Source of the DNA: Alphaproteobacteria bacterium
Lineage (GTDB): Bacteria; Pseudomonadota; Alphaproteobacteria; UBA6615
Assembly: GCA_028279245.1 (NCBI GenBank)
Contig: JANQOE010000054.1
Location: forward strand, 1-46,747
Direction of reading: 5' to 3'
Length of the DNA stretch: 46,747 nucleotides
Positions within the stretch are counted from its first letter, which is position 1. The number at the start of each line of letters is the position of its first letter. The notes below the pieces were generated by a model that saw nothing but the letters and a program-made list of their open reading frames with translations, did not search any database and had not been told where the DNA came from. Both the position numbers and the translations under genes were made by a program. Shown here piece after piece: positions 18,136 to 26,044 of the stretch.

Positions 18136-18228
18136 CTACGTGAGCGCCGTTACGAGCAGGACCATAACAATGGTCAACACGACGCCGGCGACGATTGTCA
18201 TCGGCAGCGACTCCAGGATCTTTCCCAT
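18136..18228 (-). CDS. Candidate 30-residue single-pass membrane protein
   Basis: A short frame from ATG 18228 to TAG encodes MGKILESLPMTIVAGVVLTI followed by VMVLLVTALT: a short N-terminal segment and one strongly hydrophobic helix. A GGGGGA purine run lies about 7 bases before the ATG. It sits 19 bases upstream of the PuuD-like gene on the same strand, so it would be the first gene of that unit. I do not recognise a family. Context, hydrophobicity and the ribosome-binding site support it, but at this size chance is not excluded. Confidence 0.5.
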   Translation of the reverse strand: MGKILESLPMTIVAGVVLTIVMVLLVTALT

Positions 18229-18311
18229 TCGATTGTCCCCCAAATACGTCTTTCCGGAATCATTATAACAGATGTCGCGACTCCTGCGTATAAGCCATCC
18301 CGCCTAGAGGT

Positions 18312-19148
18312 ATGGCCGCGCTTTCCTACTGTGGCAATCACGTCCGCCGGTATGATCCGGACCGCTATCTGACGGCGCTCTTCTTGCCGCATGCGGTGCG
18401 CGAACGGGTTTTCGCACTCTATGCTTTCAACGCCGAAATCGCCCGCGCCCGCGAAGTGGTCAGCGAGATCCAGCTCGCCGCCATTCGTTTGCAATGGTGG
18501 CGCGAAGCGATCGGCGAGATCTACGCGGGCCACAGCCCACGTGCCCAGCCCATCGTCGAAGCGCTTGCCGAAGCGATCAACGCGCGTTCGCTACCGGCGG
18601 ACCTGTTTAAGGAACTGATCACCGCCCGCGAGGCCGACCTGGAACCGCCGGCATTCGCGACAATCGATGAGTTGGCGCGCTATGCCCGCGCCACCGCAGC
18701 GCCGCTGCAGCAACTCGCAGCTTTGTCGGTCGGTTGCATCGGTGAGGCCTCCGAACAAACATCGACGGCGGCAGGCACCGCATGGGCGTTGACCGGCCTT
18801 TTGCGCGCCGTCCCATATCATGCGCGGGCGAAGCGCCTATATCTGCCGCACGACCTATTGGCTGCCCACGAGGTGAGCCGCCGCGATCTGTTCGAGCTGC
18901 GTCCGGTCGCCGGATTGCCAAAGGTCGTGCAAGTGGTTGCCAACAGCGCCCGGCAATCGGTCGTGGCTGCGCGGTTGTTGAGGCGACGGATTACCCGGCA
19001 ACACCGCGCCGTGTTCCTCCCGGTGACTGGCGCGGCGGCATATCTGCGAGCAATGAAGCGTGTCGGCTATGATCCCTTTGCCATGCCCCGGTATCTTCCC
19101 AGTCTGACCTGGCGCCTCGCCCTCGCACGATCCTTGGGGCGGTACTAG
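18312..19148 (+). CDS. Squalene/phytoene synthase-like protein, NDUFAF6-type
   Basis: 278 residues of the trans-isoprenyl synthase fold: YDPDRYLTALFLPHAVRERVFALYAFNAEIARAREVV at the N-terminus, LQWWREAIGEIY, then GTAWALTGLLRAVPYHARAKRLYLPHDLL. True squalene and phytoene synthases have two Asp-rich metal motifs; here the first position reads YAFNAEIARA (37-46) without them. That is the pattern of NDUFAF6-type proteins, which in mitochondria act in complex I assembly. I therefore infer a non-prenyl-transferring assembly role. Starts at ATG 18312, divergent from the PuuD-like unit. Confidence 0.8.
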   Translation: MAALSYCGNHVRRYDPDRYLTALFLPHAVRERVFALYAFNAEIARAREVVSEIQLAAIRLQWWREAIGEIYAGHSPRAQPIVEALAEAINARSLPADLFKELITAREADLEPPAFATIDELARYARATAAPLQQLAALSVGCIGEASEQTSTAAGTAWALTGLLRAVPYHARAKRLYLPHDLLAAHEVSRRDLFELRPVAGLPKVVQVVANSARQSVVAARLLRRRITRQHRAVFLPVTGAAAYLRAMKRVGYDPFAMPRYLPSLTWRLALARSLGRY

Positions 19149-19175
19149 GGGCCGCACTACCAAGTTACAAGCCTA

Positions 19176-20591
19176 CTAGGCCCCGCCAAAGAAACCCAGA
19201 GCGCGCCCCCACATGAAATGCAACGGCCAGATCACCAGCACGCCGAAAGCAAAGTAGGTGAGCAACACCCGCGTCGCCTGCCGGACCGGGACGCCCGCCA
19301 GCGTCATCGCCACGAAAACCGGCGGCGCTTGGTAGGGGAACGGAAACACCACCCAGGCCGGCACCTGCGCCAACAGCACATCCCGCAACGGCCAGCCGGT
19401 CGCGGCGGCAAAGCTCTCCGCCAGGGGGGTCATGATGGCTGGCGCCGCCGGGTGCGTGGTGATCAGTGAGACGACGGCGCCGATACCCAGGAGCGACGCG
19501 AAGTTGCGGGCATCGGCGCCGGGTGTGAACTCTACCGCGGCGAACAACGCCTCGCCGACCAGCTGCCCCAGCCCGGTGTGATTGGCCACCGCCCCCATGC
19601 CGATGACGCCCGCCACATAGAGCCAGGGGCCAAAGTTGGCCTCCCCGGTGAAGGCGCGGGCGCCCACCACGCCGGTGCGCGGGAGCAGACAGAGGACAGC
19701 CGCACCCAGCGCCACCCAGGCGGGCGAAACACCGTGCAGGAAGTCGCTGGCCCACAGCGCGAGGGTCAGCAGGAGAATGAGCAGCAGCACCCGCTCGTTC
19801 CTGGTCCAGCCAGCCGGCCTTGCCGGCGCGGCGTCCTGACGAGGCGGTTCGTGGAACGTCCGGCTGACGATGACCACGACGGCGCCGAAACTCATCAGGC
19901 TCAAGACGGGGAAGTTCAGCGCCAGATACGCGCCGTACTGGAAGGTCACGCCATAGATGCTCTCGGCGGCGCCGGCCATCGTCACATTCGGCACGTTCGA
20001 CGGCAGCACGCCGAACGACGGCAGCATCGTCGCCAGCGCCGTGCCCATCACCAGGCCGGCGCGGCCCTGGCTGCCGGCCGGAAAGCCCAATCGGTCGGCC
20101 ACTGCCAGGACGATCGGGATCAAGAGCATCACCCGGCCCATCGCGCTGGGCACGACAAAGCCCAGGGCCAAACCCACCAGCGCCAACGCTAGGACGTAAA
20201 CGAAATAGGGCCCCGACACCTGCCGCAGCACGAAGCTCACCAGCCGATTGCCCAGGCCGCTTTGCTGTACCCCCAGGCCGAGGACCATACCGCCGAAGAT
20301 CAGCCAGATCGCGGTGGAGTGGAAACCGGAGAACACCACCGCCGCCGGCGCAATGGCGAACACCATGGTCACCAGAAAAAACAGGATGGCGGTAACGTAT
20401 TCCGGCACGGCGCCGGTCGACCAAAGGCCGATGGCCAGCACCACGGCGCCCGCCGCTCGGACTGTCAGCGCATCGACAGACACCGGCGCCAGCAGAAGCA
20501 CCAGGCTTATAGCGACGCTGACCCAAGCCAGGCCCTGGGCGATAGGAATCCGCGGCGACGGCGGCGCTGCGTGCTTTTCGGCGGCTGTCAC
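19176..20591 (-). CDS. SLC13/DASS-family anion symporter
   Basis: About 471 residues with roughly twelve hydrophobic segments. SLC13-type landmarks include FHSTAIWLIFGGMVLGLGVQ, the FVVPSAMGRVMLLIPIVLAVA region, the first-repeat hairpin MLPSFGVLPSNVPNV, and the second-repeat SLITTHPAAPAIMTPLAESF. The family imports di- and tricarboxylates or sulfate with sodium; the substrate cannot be told here. GTG 20591 has TAGGA 8 bases before it, so the longer frame to 20636 is less likely. Convergent with the NDUFAF6-like gene, divergent from the VOC gene. Confidence 0.82.
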   Translation of the reverse strand: MTAAEKHAAPPSPRIPIAQGLAWVSVAISLVLLLAPVSVDALTVRAAGAVVLAIGLWSTGAVPEYVTAILFFLVTMVFAIAPAAVVFSGFHSTAIWLIFGGMVLGLGVQQSGLGNRLVSFVLRQVSGPYFVYVLALALVGLALGFVVPSAMGRVMLLIPIVLAVADRLGFPAGSQGRAGLVMGTALATMLPSFGVLPSNVPNVTMAGAAESIYGVTFQYGAYLALNFPVLSLMSFGAVVVIVSRTFHEPPRQDAAPARPAGWTRNERVLLLILLLTLALWASDFLHGVSPAWVALGAAVLCLLPRTGVVGARAFTGEANFGPWLYVAGVIGMGAVANHTGLGQLVGEALFAAVEFTPGADARNFASLLGIGAVVSLITTHPAAPAIMTPLAESFAAATGWPLRDVLLAQVPAWVVFPFPYQAPPVFVAMTLAGVPVRQATRVLLTYFAFGVLVIWPLHFMWGRALGFFGGA

Positions 20592-20663
20592 AGCGACATT
20601 CCTACCGTATAAGAACAGCCAGCCGCGACCAACCAACCGACCCGGCTACCAGGAGAGCAAGCG

Positions 20664-21083
20664 ATGAGCGACGATAGCCCAAGCATTCTGTCCCATGTCT
20701 CCGTTGGCGTCAGCGACTACGCCCGTTCAACCGCCTTCTACGATGCCGTCCTGTCGGTCATCGGCTGCCGACGCATCATGGAACACGGCGAAGCGGTCGC
20801 TTACGGCAGGCAATTCCCCGAGTTCTGGGTCCAGACGCCGTTCGACGGCCAGCCCAGCTCCGTCGGCAACGGCACCCACTTCGCCTTTGTTGCGACTTCC
20901 AAGGAACAGGTCAACGCCTTCTACAAAGCGGCGCTGGAAGCAGGGGCCACGGACGACGGCCCTGCCGGTCCGCGGCCGCAGTATGGTGAGCCCTACTATG
21001 GCTGCTTCGTCCGCGACCCGGATGGCCACAAGATCGAGGCCACGTATTGGGATATGGAGTTGGCGGCCAAACAAGGCATGTAA
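20664..21083 (+). CDS. VOC-family (glyoxalase-like) protein
   Basis: A 139-residue vicinal-oxygen-chelate protein with two beta-alpha-beta-beta-beta modules: LSHVSVGVSDYARSTAFYDAVL at the N-terminus and the second-half GTHFAFVATSKEQVNAFYKAALEAGATDDG ... CFVRDPDGHKIEATYWD. Members include glyoxalases, dioxygenases and fosfomycin-resistance enzymes; the reaction is not predictable. Metal ligands are probably His near residue 11, a second-module His, and Glu in KIEA. Followed 17 bases later by the map-like gene, likely one unit. Confidence 0.85.
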   Translation: MSDDSPSILSHVSVGVSDYARSTAFYDAVLSVIGCRRIMEHGEAVAYGRQFPEFWVQTPFDGQPSSVGNGTHFAFVATSKEQVNAFYKAALEAGATDDGPAGPRPQYGEPYYGCFVRDPDGHKIEATYWDMELAAKQGM

Positions 21084-21100
21084 CGGACAAGGAGGGTCTT

Positions 21101-21847
21101 GTGACGATTGGCAATGAATTCGAACTGGCGCAACTCCGCGATGTCGGCCGTATTGTAGCGCTGACCCTGCAACGCATGGGCGCAGCGCTCGAACCCGGGA
21201 TGACCACCAAGGAATTGGACGACATCGGCGCGGCGGAGCTGGCGCGGCACGGCGCCATATCGGCCCCGTCCAAGACATATGACTTCCCGGGCGCCACTTG
21301 CATCAGCATCAACCCGGCCATCGCCCATGGCATCCCTGGTGAGCGCATCATCCAGGCCGGCGATCTCATCAACATAGACGTCTCGGCGGAAAAAGACGGA
21401 TTCTGGGCCGACACCGGCGCCAGCTTCATCGTCCCCCCGGCCACCGCCGCCAAGCAAGCACTCTGCCGCACCACCCGCAAGGCACTGAAGCAAGCCTTGA
21501 GCTCCGTCCGGGCCGGGCGCCCAATCAACGTCATCGGCCAGGCCATCGAAAATGTGGCACGGCGCGGCAACTACTCAATCATCCGCAACCTGCAAAGCCA
21601 CGGCGTCGGCGGGGCCCTGCACGAGGAACCCGCCCACATCCCGTCCTACTACGACCCGGCCGATACCCGGGAACTCAAGGAAGGCATGGTCTTCACCATC
21701 GAGCCGTTCCTCTCCACAGGGGCCGAGTGGGCGGATGAGGAGGACGACGGCTGGACTCTATCCACGCCGCCGGAATACCTGACGGCCCAATACGAGCACA
21801 GCCTGGTGGTTACCAAGGGTACGCCAATTGTCTTGACTGCGGCGTAA
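21101..21847 (+). CDS. map: Type I methionyl aminopeptidase
   Basis: An M24 metallopeptidase of 248 residues that removes the initiator Met. All five metal ligands are present: Asp93 (LINIDV), Asp104 (WADTG), His167 (SHGVGG), Glu201 (FTIEPF) and Glu232 (QYEHS). The start is GTG 21101 with an AAGGAGGG site at 21089-21096; the frame open to 21047 would overlap the VOC gene. The sequence around the first Asp (VSAEKDGFWADTGASF) differs from the canonical housekeeping Map, so this may be a second copy. Confidence 0.9.
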   Translation: MTIGNEFELAQLRDVGRIVALTLQRMGAALEPGMTTKELDDIGAAELARHGAISAPSKTYDFPGATCISINPAIAHGIPGERIIQAGDLINIDVSAEKDGFWADTGASFIVPPATAAKQALCRTTRKALKQALSSVRAGRPINVIGQAIENVARRGNYSIIRNLQSHGVGGALHEEPAHIPSYYDPADTRELKEGMVFTIEPFLSTGAEWADEEDDGWTLSTPPEYLTAQYEHSLVVTKGTPIVLTAA

Positions 21848-21887
21848 GCTCACTTGTCGCCGGCATTGGCTGGCATTCCGTGACGCC

Positions 21888-22442
21888 CTAGACGGTGGGT
21901 CCTCTCATGTCGATCTTCTGATTGGGCCAGCGCCGGTCGCCCAGTTCGCAATACATGCTTCCCCGATAGACGAAAGTCTTCCAAGCGTTGTCCTCGTCCA
22001 AGAAGTAGATCTCATTCTCCATGAGCCGATAGCCACTCGACACATAAACAGCGGGCTCAAACGCAAACAGAACAGAGAACGCGATAGCTTTACTTGAAAA
22101 ATAGTCGTGGGCAGCCTCGACCAACTTTTTGCAGTGTCCTTGGCGCCGGAACTCTTTCGCTACGGCAACATCTCCGATCATGCCCAACAGACAGTGATCA
22201 TCTCCAATGGCGACCTCTCTCTCATATGCCGCCAAGTGTCCGGCAACGGTGTTCGCACCCTCCACGAGCAGGAATCGACAGACCGGTTCTTGTCCGGGAA
22301 GTGGCTCCGTAACAGCGGACACGGCCTCTGAGGGATCAATTCCCGCTCCATATGCGCTGTGTAGAAGCGTTGCTATCCCCTCAACAAGTGCCACATCGGC
22401 CGGAACCGGTGGCACCTGGATGATTGTCATCGTGCCGCTCAT
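21888..22442 (-). CDS. GNAT-family N-acetyltransferase
   Basis: A protein of about 184 residues with a GNAT core: a central strand LGMIGDVAVAKEFRRQGHCKKLVEAAHDYF holding the acetyl-CoA pyrophosphate loop (RRQGHCKK, in place of the common Q/RxxGxG/A), and a C-terminal AFSVLFAFEPAVYVSSGYRLMENEIYF. The acceptor is unknown. The start is taken at ATG 22442; ATG 22430 is equally possible and neither has a strong ribosome-binding site. It follows trmFO by 13 bases on the same strand and may be cotranscribed with it. Confidence 0.78.
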   Translation of the reverse strand: MSGTMTIIQVPPVPADVALVEGIATLLHSAYGAGIDPSEAVSAVTEPLPGQEPVCRFLLVEGANTVAGHLAAYEREVAIGDDHCLLGMIGDVAVAKEFRRQGHCKKLVEAAHDYFSSKAIAFSVLFAFEPAVYVSSGYRLMENEIYFLDEDNAWKTFVYRGSMYCELGDRRWPNQKIDMRGPTV

Positions 22443-22455
22443 GGCGATTCGAACA

Positions 22456-23829
22456 CTACTCAGCCGCCGCCTTCGTCCCCAGCCACGCATCCAGGTCGGT
22501 GAGCGCACGGGCACTCTGCACGGCCTTCCGGTCGCGGCCCTTTGGCAGCCGGCCGCGTTCGTTCTTCGGCGGTGGCGGTAAAAGCCCGAAGTTAATGTTC
22601 ATCGGCTGGAACGTCTCGGCATGCGCGCCGCCACTGATGTGGTTGAGCAGCGCACCAAGCGCCGTGGTCGGCGGCGGCGCGGCAAACGCGGTGCCGAGGC
22701 GGTCGGCGGCGGCGAAACGCCCGGCCAACAGACCGATCGCGGCGCTCTCAACATAGCCCTCGACGCCGGTAATCTGGCCGGCAAAACGCAGGCGCGGTTG
22801 CGCGCGCAGCCGCAGCGTACCGTCGAGCAGTTTCGGGCTGTTGATGAAGGTGTTCCGATGAATGCCGCCTAGCCGCGCGAACTGGGCGTCCTCAAGGCCG
22901 GGGATCAGCCGCAACACCTCCTTCTGCGCGCCATGCTTCAGCTTGGTTTGAAAGCCGACCATGTTGTAGAGCGTGGCGAGCGCATTATCCTGCCGGAGCT
23001 GCACCACCGCATGGGCCCGGCCGCCGGTATGGGGATTTGTGAGCCCAACCGGTTTCATTGGCCCGAACCGCAGCGTCTCCCGGCCACGCGCCACCATCAC
23101 TTCGATCGGCAAACAACCCTCGAAGTAGGGCGTGTCTTTCTCCCAATCCTTGAACTCGGCGGTATCGGCGGCGAGCAAGGCATCGAGGAAGGCGTTGTAC
23201 TGCGCCTCGTCGAGCGGGCAGTTGATGTAGTCCTTGCCGGTACCACCCGGGCCAACCTTGTCATAGCGGGATTGGTACCAGGCGACGTCGAAATCGATGC
23301 TCTCGGTGTAGACGATCGGCGCGATCGCATCGAAAAACGCCAAGCTGTCCTCGTCTGTCAGCGACCGGATGGCCGCCGCCAGGGCCGGGGAGGTGAGGGG
23401 CCCCGTCGCCAACACCACATTGTCCCAGTCGATCGGTGGCAGACCGTCGACTTCCGTCCGCTCGATGGTCACCAGCGGATGGGCGTCCAGCCGCTCCGTC
23501 ACCATGTCGGCGAAGCGGTCCCGGTCCACCGCCAGGGCGCTCCCGGCCGGCACCTTGTTGGCGTCGCCGGCGCTCATGATCAGCGACCCACATTGCCGCA
23601 TCTCCTCATGCAGCAACCCAACCGCGTTGTAGGCCGCATCGTCCGACCGGAACGAGTTGGAGCAAACCAGCTCCGCCAGCCGGTCCGTCTGATGGGCATC
23701 GGTACCCCGGACGGGCCGCATCTCATGCAAGACCACGGGCACGCGTGCGGCAGCGATCTGCCAGGCGGCCTCGCTCCCCGCCAGGCCGCCGCCGATCACA
23801 TGGACCGGTTGGTGTTCACTCTTGGTCAT
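22456..23829 (-). CDS. trmFO: tRNA (uracil-5-)-methyltransferase TrmFO
   Basis: 457 residues. TrmFO makes the m5U54 base of the tRNA T-loop using methylenetetrahydrofolate and FAD. The FAD Rossmann motif [16 protein letters not shown] opens the protein, followed by [28 protein letters not shown], a TrmFO hallmark. The [13 protein letters not shown] and [25 protein letters not shown] segments near the end are also conserved. The length is usual. Start ATG 23829, divergent from prs. Confidence 0.96.
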   Translation of the reverse strand: MTKSEHQPVHVIGGGLAGSEAAWQIAAARVPVVLHEMRPVRGTDAHQTDRLAELVCSNSFRSDDAAYNAVGLLHEEMRQCGSLIMSAGDANKVPAGSALAVDRDRFADMVTERLDAHPLVTIERTEVDGLPPIDWDNVVLATGPLTSPALAAAIRSLTDEDSLAFFDAIAPIVYTESIDFDVAWYQSRYDKVGPGGTGKDYINCPLDEAQYNAFLDALLAADTAEFKDWEKDTPYFEGCLPIEVMVARGRETLRFGPMKPVGLTNPHTGGRAHAVVQLRQDNALATLYNMVGFQTKLKHGAQKEVLRLIPGLEDAQFARLGGIHRNTFINSPKLLDGTLRLRAQPRLRFAGQITGVEGYVESAAIGLLAGRFAAADRLGTAFAAPPPTTALGALLNHISGGAHAETFQPMNINFGLLPPPPKNERGRLPKGRDRKAVQSARALTDLDAWLGTKAAAE

Positions 23830-23927
23830 GTGGATCAGTTAGCCCCTCTGGCGGCTGTCAACAAGACTCCGCGCCCGCCCTGGGCTAGAAGGGCGCCAAC
23901 ACCAACCTGGGATCCGGAAAAGCGAAA

Positions 23928-24871
23928 ATGCTCGATCGAATCAAGATCATCAGCGGTTCGGCCCATCCTGATTTTGCCAAGAGCGTCTGCGCGCATCTCG
24001 GCGTCGAACTATGCCCGACCCAGGTGTTCCGCTTTTCCAACGAAAACCTGCTGGTGCAGATCGAGGACAATGTGCGGGAGAGCGACGTCTTTGTCATCCA
24101 GCCGTCCTGCCCGCCGGTTTCCGACGGCATTCTCGAACTGCTGATGACCATCGACGCGCTGAAACACGCGTCGGCCGGCGCATCACCGCGGTTGTGCCCT
24201 ACTTCCCCTATGCCCGTTCCGACAAGAAGGATCAGCCGCGCGTTTCGATCACCGCCCGGCTGATGGCCGATTTGCTGGAAACGGCCGGCGCCCATCGAGT
24301 CCTGACGATGGATCTGCACTCGCCTCAGGTTCAGGGCTTCTTCCGCTTCCCGGTCGACCAACTTCGCGCGGCGCCGATCCTCTGCGATCATCTCAAGGAC
24401 TCGCGCGACTTGTCGGATTACGTGCTGGTGGCGGCCGATCTGGGCGAGGCCAAGGAGATCGGCGGCTACGCCAACCGGCTCAACCTGCCGGTGGCGGTCG
24501 TCGACAAGCGGCGCGACGGCCATGACGAGAAGCCGCGGGCCGTCGACTTGATCGGCGACGTGGCCGGCAAGCGGGCACTGATCATCGACGATGAGGTCGC
24601 CAGTGGCGGCACCCTTATCGAAGCGATGACATTTGTGTTGGAGCGCGGCGCAAAGTCTGTGGAGGCCGCGGCGGTTCACCCCGTGCTATCGGGACATGCC
24701 GTCGAGCGTATCGCTAAATCCCCGCTGCGTGCCCTGGTCGCGACCGACACACTGCCGCTGCCCGCGGAAAAACGCATCGACAAGATTGAAGTGTGTTCGG
24801 TCGCCGAGTTGTTCGCCAATGCGATTAGAGCCATCCATGATGGCTCCAGCGTGTCTCGACTGTTTCGGTAA
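23928..24871 (+). pseudogene. prs: Ribose-phosphate pyrophosphokinase with one-base frameshift
   Basis: PRPP synthetase joins ATP and ribose 5-phosphate for nucleotide, histidine and tryptophan synthesis. The first 85 residues (MLDRIKIISGSAHPDFAKSV ... LLMTIDALKHASAG) are in the frame of ATG 23928. The rest (RITAVVPYFPYARSDKK ... LHSPQVQGFF ... ALIIDDEVASGGTLIEA, the PRPP-binding loop) continues in the next frame to the stop at 24869-24871. The break lies at about 24177-24181, where GGCGC would need one more C (GGCCGC) to restore Gly-Arg. Everything else is intact, so either a fresh mutation or a sequencing or assembly error; I favour error if this is the only prs. Confidence 0.88.
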
Positions 24872-24875
24872 AGTT

Positions 24876-24901
24876 GCCGAGGCGCCGATGAGCGCCTCGG
24901 C
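24876..24901. terminator. Hairpin after prs
   Basis: A perfect 10-bp stem, GCCGAGGCGC (24876-24885) with GCGCCTCGGC (24892-24901), and a 6-base loop, starting 4 bases after the prs stop. No T tract follows, so it is either a stem stabilising the 3' end or a non-canonical terminator. Confidence 0.6.
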
Positions 24902-24910
24902 CGCAATGGT

Positions 24911-25027
24911 CTAGTTCGCGCACCGCTCGATCCACTTGGCGATCCAATAGTCGGCGGACAGGGCGCCGGGCCCGCAAATCACCAGCATTACCAGCAGGAA
25001 CAGCCAGTAGAAAAGAGTCACAATCAC
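24911..25027 (-). CDS. Candidate 38-residue membrane ORF, possible DoxX tail remnant
   Basis: A frame from GTG 25027 to TAG encodes MIVTLFYWLFLLVMLVICGP then GALSADYWIAKWIERCAN: one hydrophobic helix followed by a Gly-Pro-Gly turn and an amphipathic end. The helix-GPGALS-D pattern resembles the last helix of DoxX-family proteins, so this may be the surviving tail of a decayed gene. The frame is closed by TAG a few codons upstream, in AT-rich DNA. Alternatively it is a true small membrane protein. No good ribosome-binding site. Confidence 0.35.
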   Translation of the reverse strand: MIVTLFYWLFLLVMLVICGPGALSADYWIAKWIERCAN

Positions 25028-25120
25028 GAGTACTTGTTCGGTATCCTATATATCAATCGAGAAAGTAATACTGAACAGAGAAGAAGTATCAATACAATAA
25101 TTTCCCGAGAGTATATCGCA
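25021..25120. other. AT-rich intergenic island
   Basis: Hand count of these 100 bases gives about 35% G+C, far below the GC-rich DNA on either side. It lies in the 410-base gap between prs and the histidine phosphatase gene, the largest gap in the window. The remainder of that gap (25121-25281) shows no gene or hairpin that I can support. The island could hold promoters (several TATA-like stretches) or be foreign or decayed DNA. Confidence 0.6.
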
Positions 25121-25281
25121 GCGCTTATCACAACGGTCCAGGCACCAACTGTGAATCGCCCGCTAAGTCATATGGTGTGACCGGTGGACCGCGCCCATTT
25201 GCCGCCTGCCATTAGGCATGCTAGTCGATCTCCCACCCTGCCAACGTCCCACCAGCAACAACCAGATCGAGGCGCCCCGCG

Positions 25282-25875
25282 ATGACGCTTTACGTCATTC
25301 GACACGGACAAACCCAATGGAACCAGGAAGGCCGCTATCAGGGTCAACAGGACGCCCCCCTCACGAATCTGGGCCGACGGCAGGCTCAGGCGGTGGCGCG
25401 GCGTCTCAAGTCGACGGCCTTCGACCGCATCTATGCCAGCCCCCTCGGCCGGGCCTGGACCACCGCCGGCTTTCTCACCGAGGAAACGGGTATCCCGGCA
25501 ATCCCCGACGACCGCCTCATGGAGGTCCGCTACGGCTATTGCGAAGGTCTGACGTGGGACGAGATCGAGGCGAAGTTTCCGGGCCAGATGGAGTGGCGCG
25601 AAGCCGACAAATGGACGCGCCGCCTTCCAGGCGCCGAGTGCTACGCCGACATGCATGAACGCGCCAAGTCCTTCGCCGAAGAACATCTCGACGGTGCCCT
25701 CAACCGCGACGGGCCCACAGTCGCCACCGTCGGCCATGCCGGCATCAATTCCACCATGATCGGCATGTTGTTGGAATGGAGCCGTGAGGAGACGATCCAA
25801 CTCCGCCAGGCCAACAATGTGGTCTACGTCCTCACCACTGACGGTCTGGACAGCATCGAGGTCGACGCCGGCTAG
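25282..25875 (+). CDS. Histidine phosphatase family protein (phosphoglycerate-mutase-like)
   Basis: A 197-residue branch 1 histidine phosphatase. The catalytic motif VIRHGQTQWNQEGRYQG is at the N-terminus, IYASPLGRAWTTA follows, and the second catalytic His is in TVGHAGINSTMIG. Family members act as small-molecule phosphatases (GpmB/CobC-type) and less often as mutases; the substrate is not readable. ATG 25282 follows a purine-poor leader, with AGGCG about 10 bases upstream. Stands alone. Confidence 0.85.
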   Translation: MTLYVIRHGQTQWNQEGRYQGQQDAPLTNLGRRQAQAVARRLKSTAFDRIYASPLGRAWTTAGFLTEETGIPAIPDDRLMEVRYGYCEGLTWDEIEAKFPGQMEWREADKWTRRLPGAECYADMHERAKSFAEEHLDGALNRDGPTVATVGHAGINSTMIGMLLEWSREETIQLRQANNVVYVLTTDGLDSIEVDAG

Positions 25876-25910
25876 ATACCGACCAGTCTCCACCACCGAC
25901 CGTCCGCTCC

Positions 25911-25939
25911 TGGCTTGATAAGGAGCACTTTTGTATAAA
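25911..25939 (+). promoter_or_regulatory. Possible promoter of the GMC oxidoreductase gene
   Basis: TATAAA at 25934-25939 lies 17 bases after TGGCTT at 25911-25916, about 105 bases before the GMC start. The -10 fits well; the -35 is weak. Inference only. Confidence 0.3.
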
Positions 25940-26044
25940 CGCCCCGTTGTCAGTGGTGATAAGCCGCGAGGAGGGGGTGTGACGGCTCAAACGCGCGAGG
26001 GGCATGTCGCGTAGGCGGTCGTCGATCAGGTGGGAGGAATGAAC

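Noticed and set aside
19140..19192. GGGGCC ... GGCCCC inverted arms between convergent genes as terminator
   Set aside because: Only 6 bp of pairing with a long loop; too weak.
19165..20526. A 453-residue open frame on the minus strand overlapping the SLC13 gene in another frame
   Set aside because: Arg/Gly/Ala-rich composition without domain signals; the overlapping frame encodes a clear membrane transporter. GC-rich shadow.
22933..24144. A 403-residue plus-strand frame opposite trmFO and running into prs
   Set aside because: No motifs, and it is antisense to the well-conserved TrmFO; a GC-rich shadow.
24160..24200. Programmed frameshifting in prs
   Set aside because: No slippery heptamer, nearby stop or stimulatory structure, and PRPP synthetase is not known to use recoding.
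25934..25939. TTGATA closer to TATAAA as the -35 of the GMC promoter
   Set aside because: Spacing of 13 bases is too short; the weaker TGGCTT at 17 bases is listed instead.
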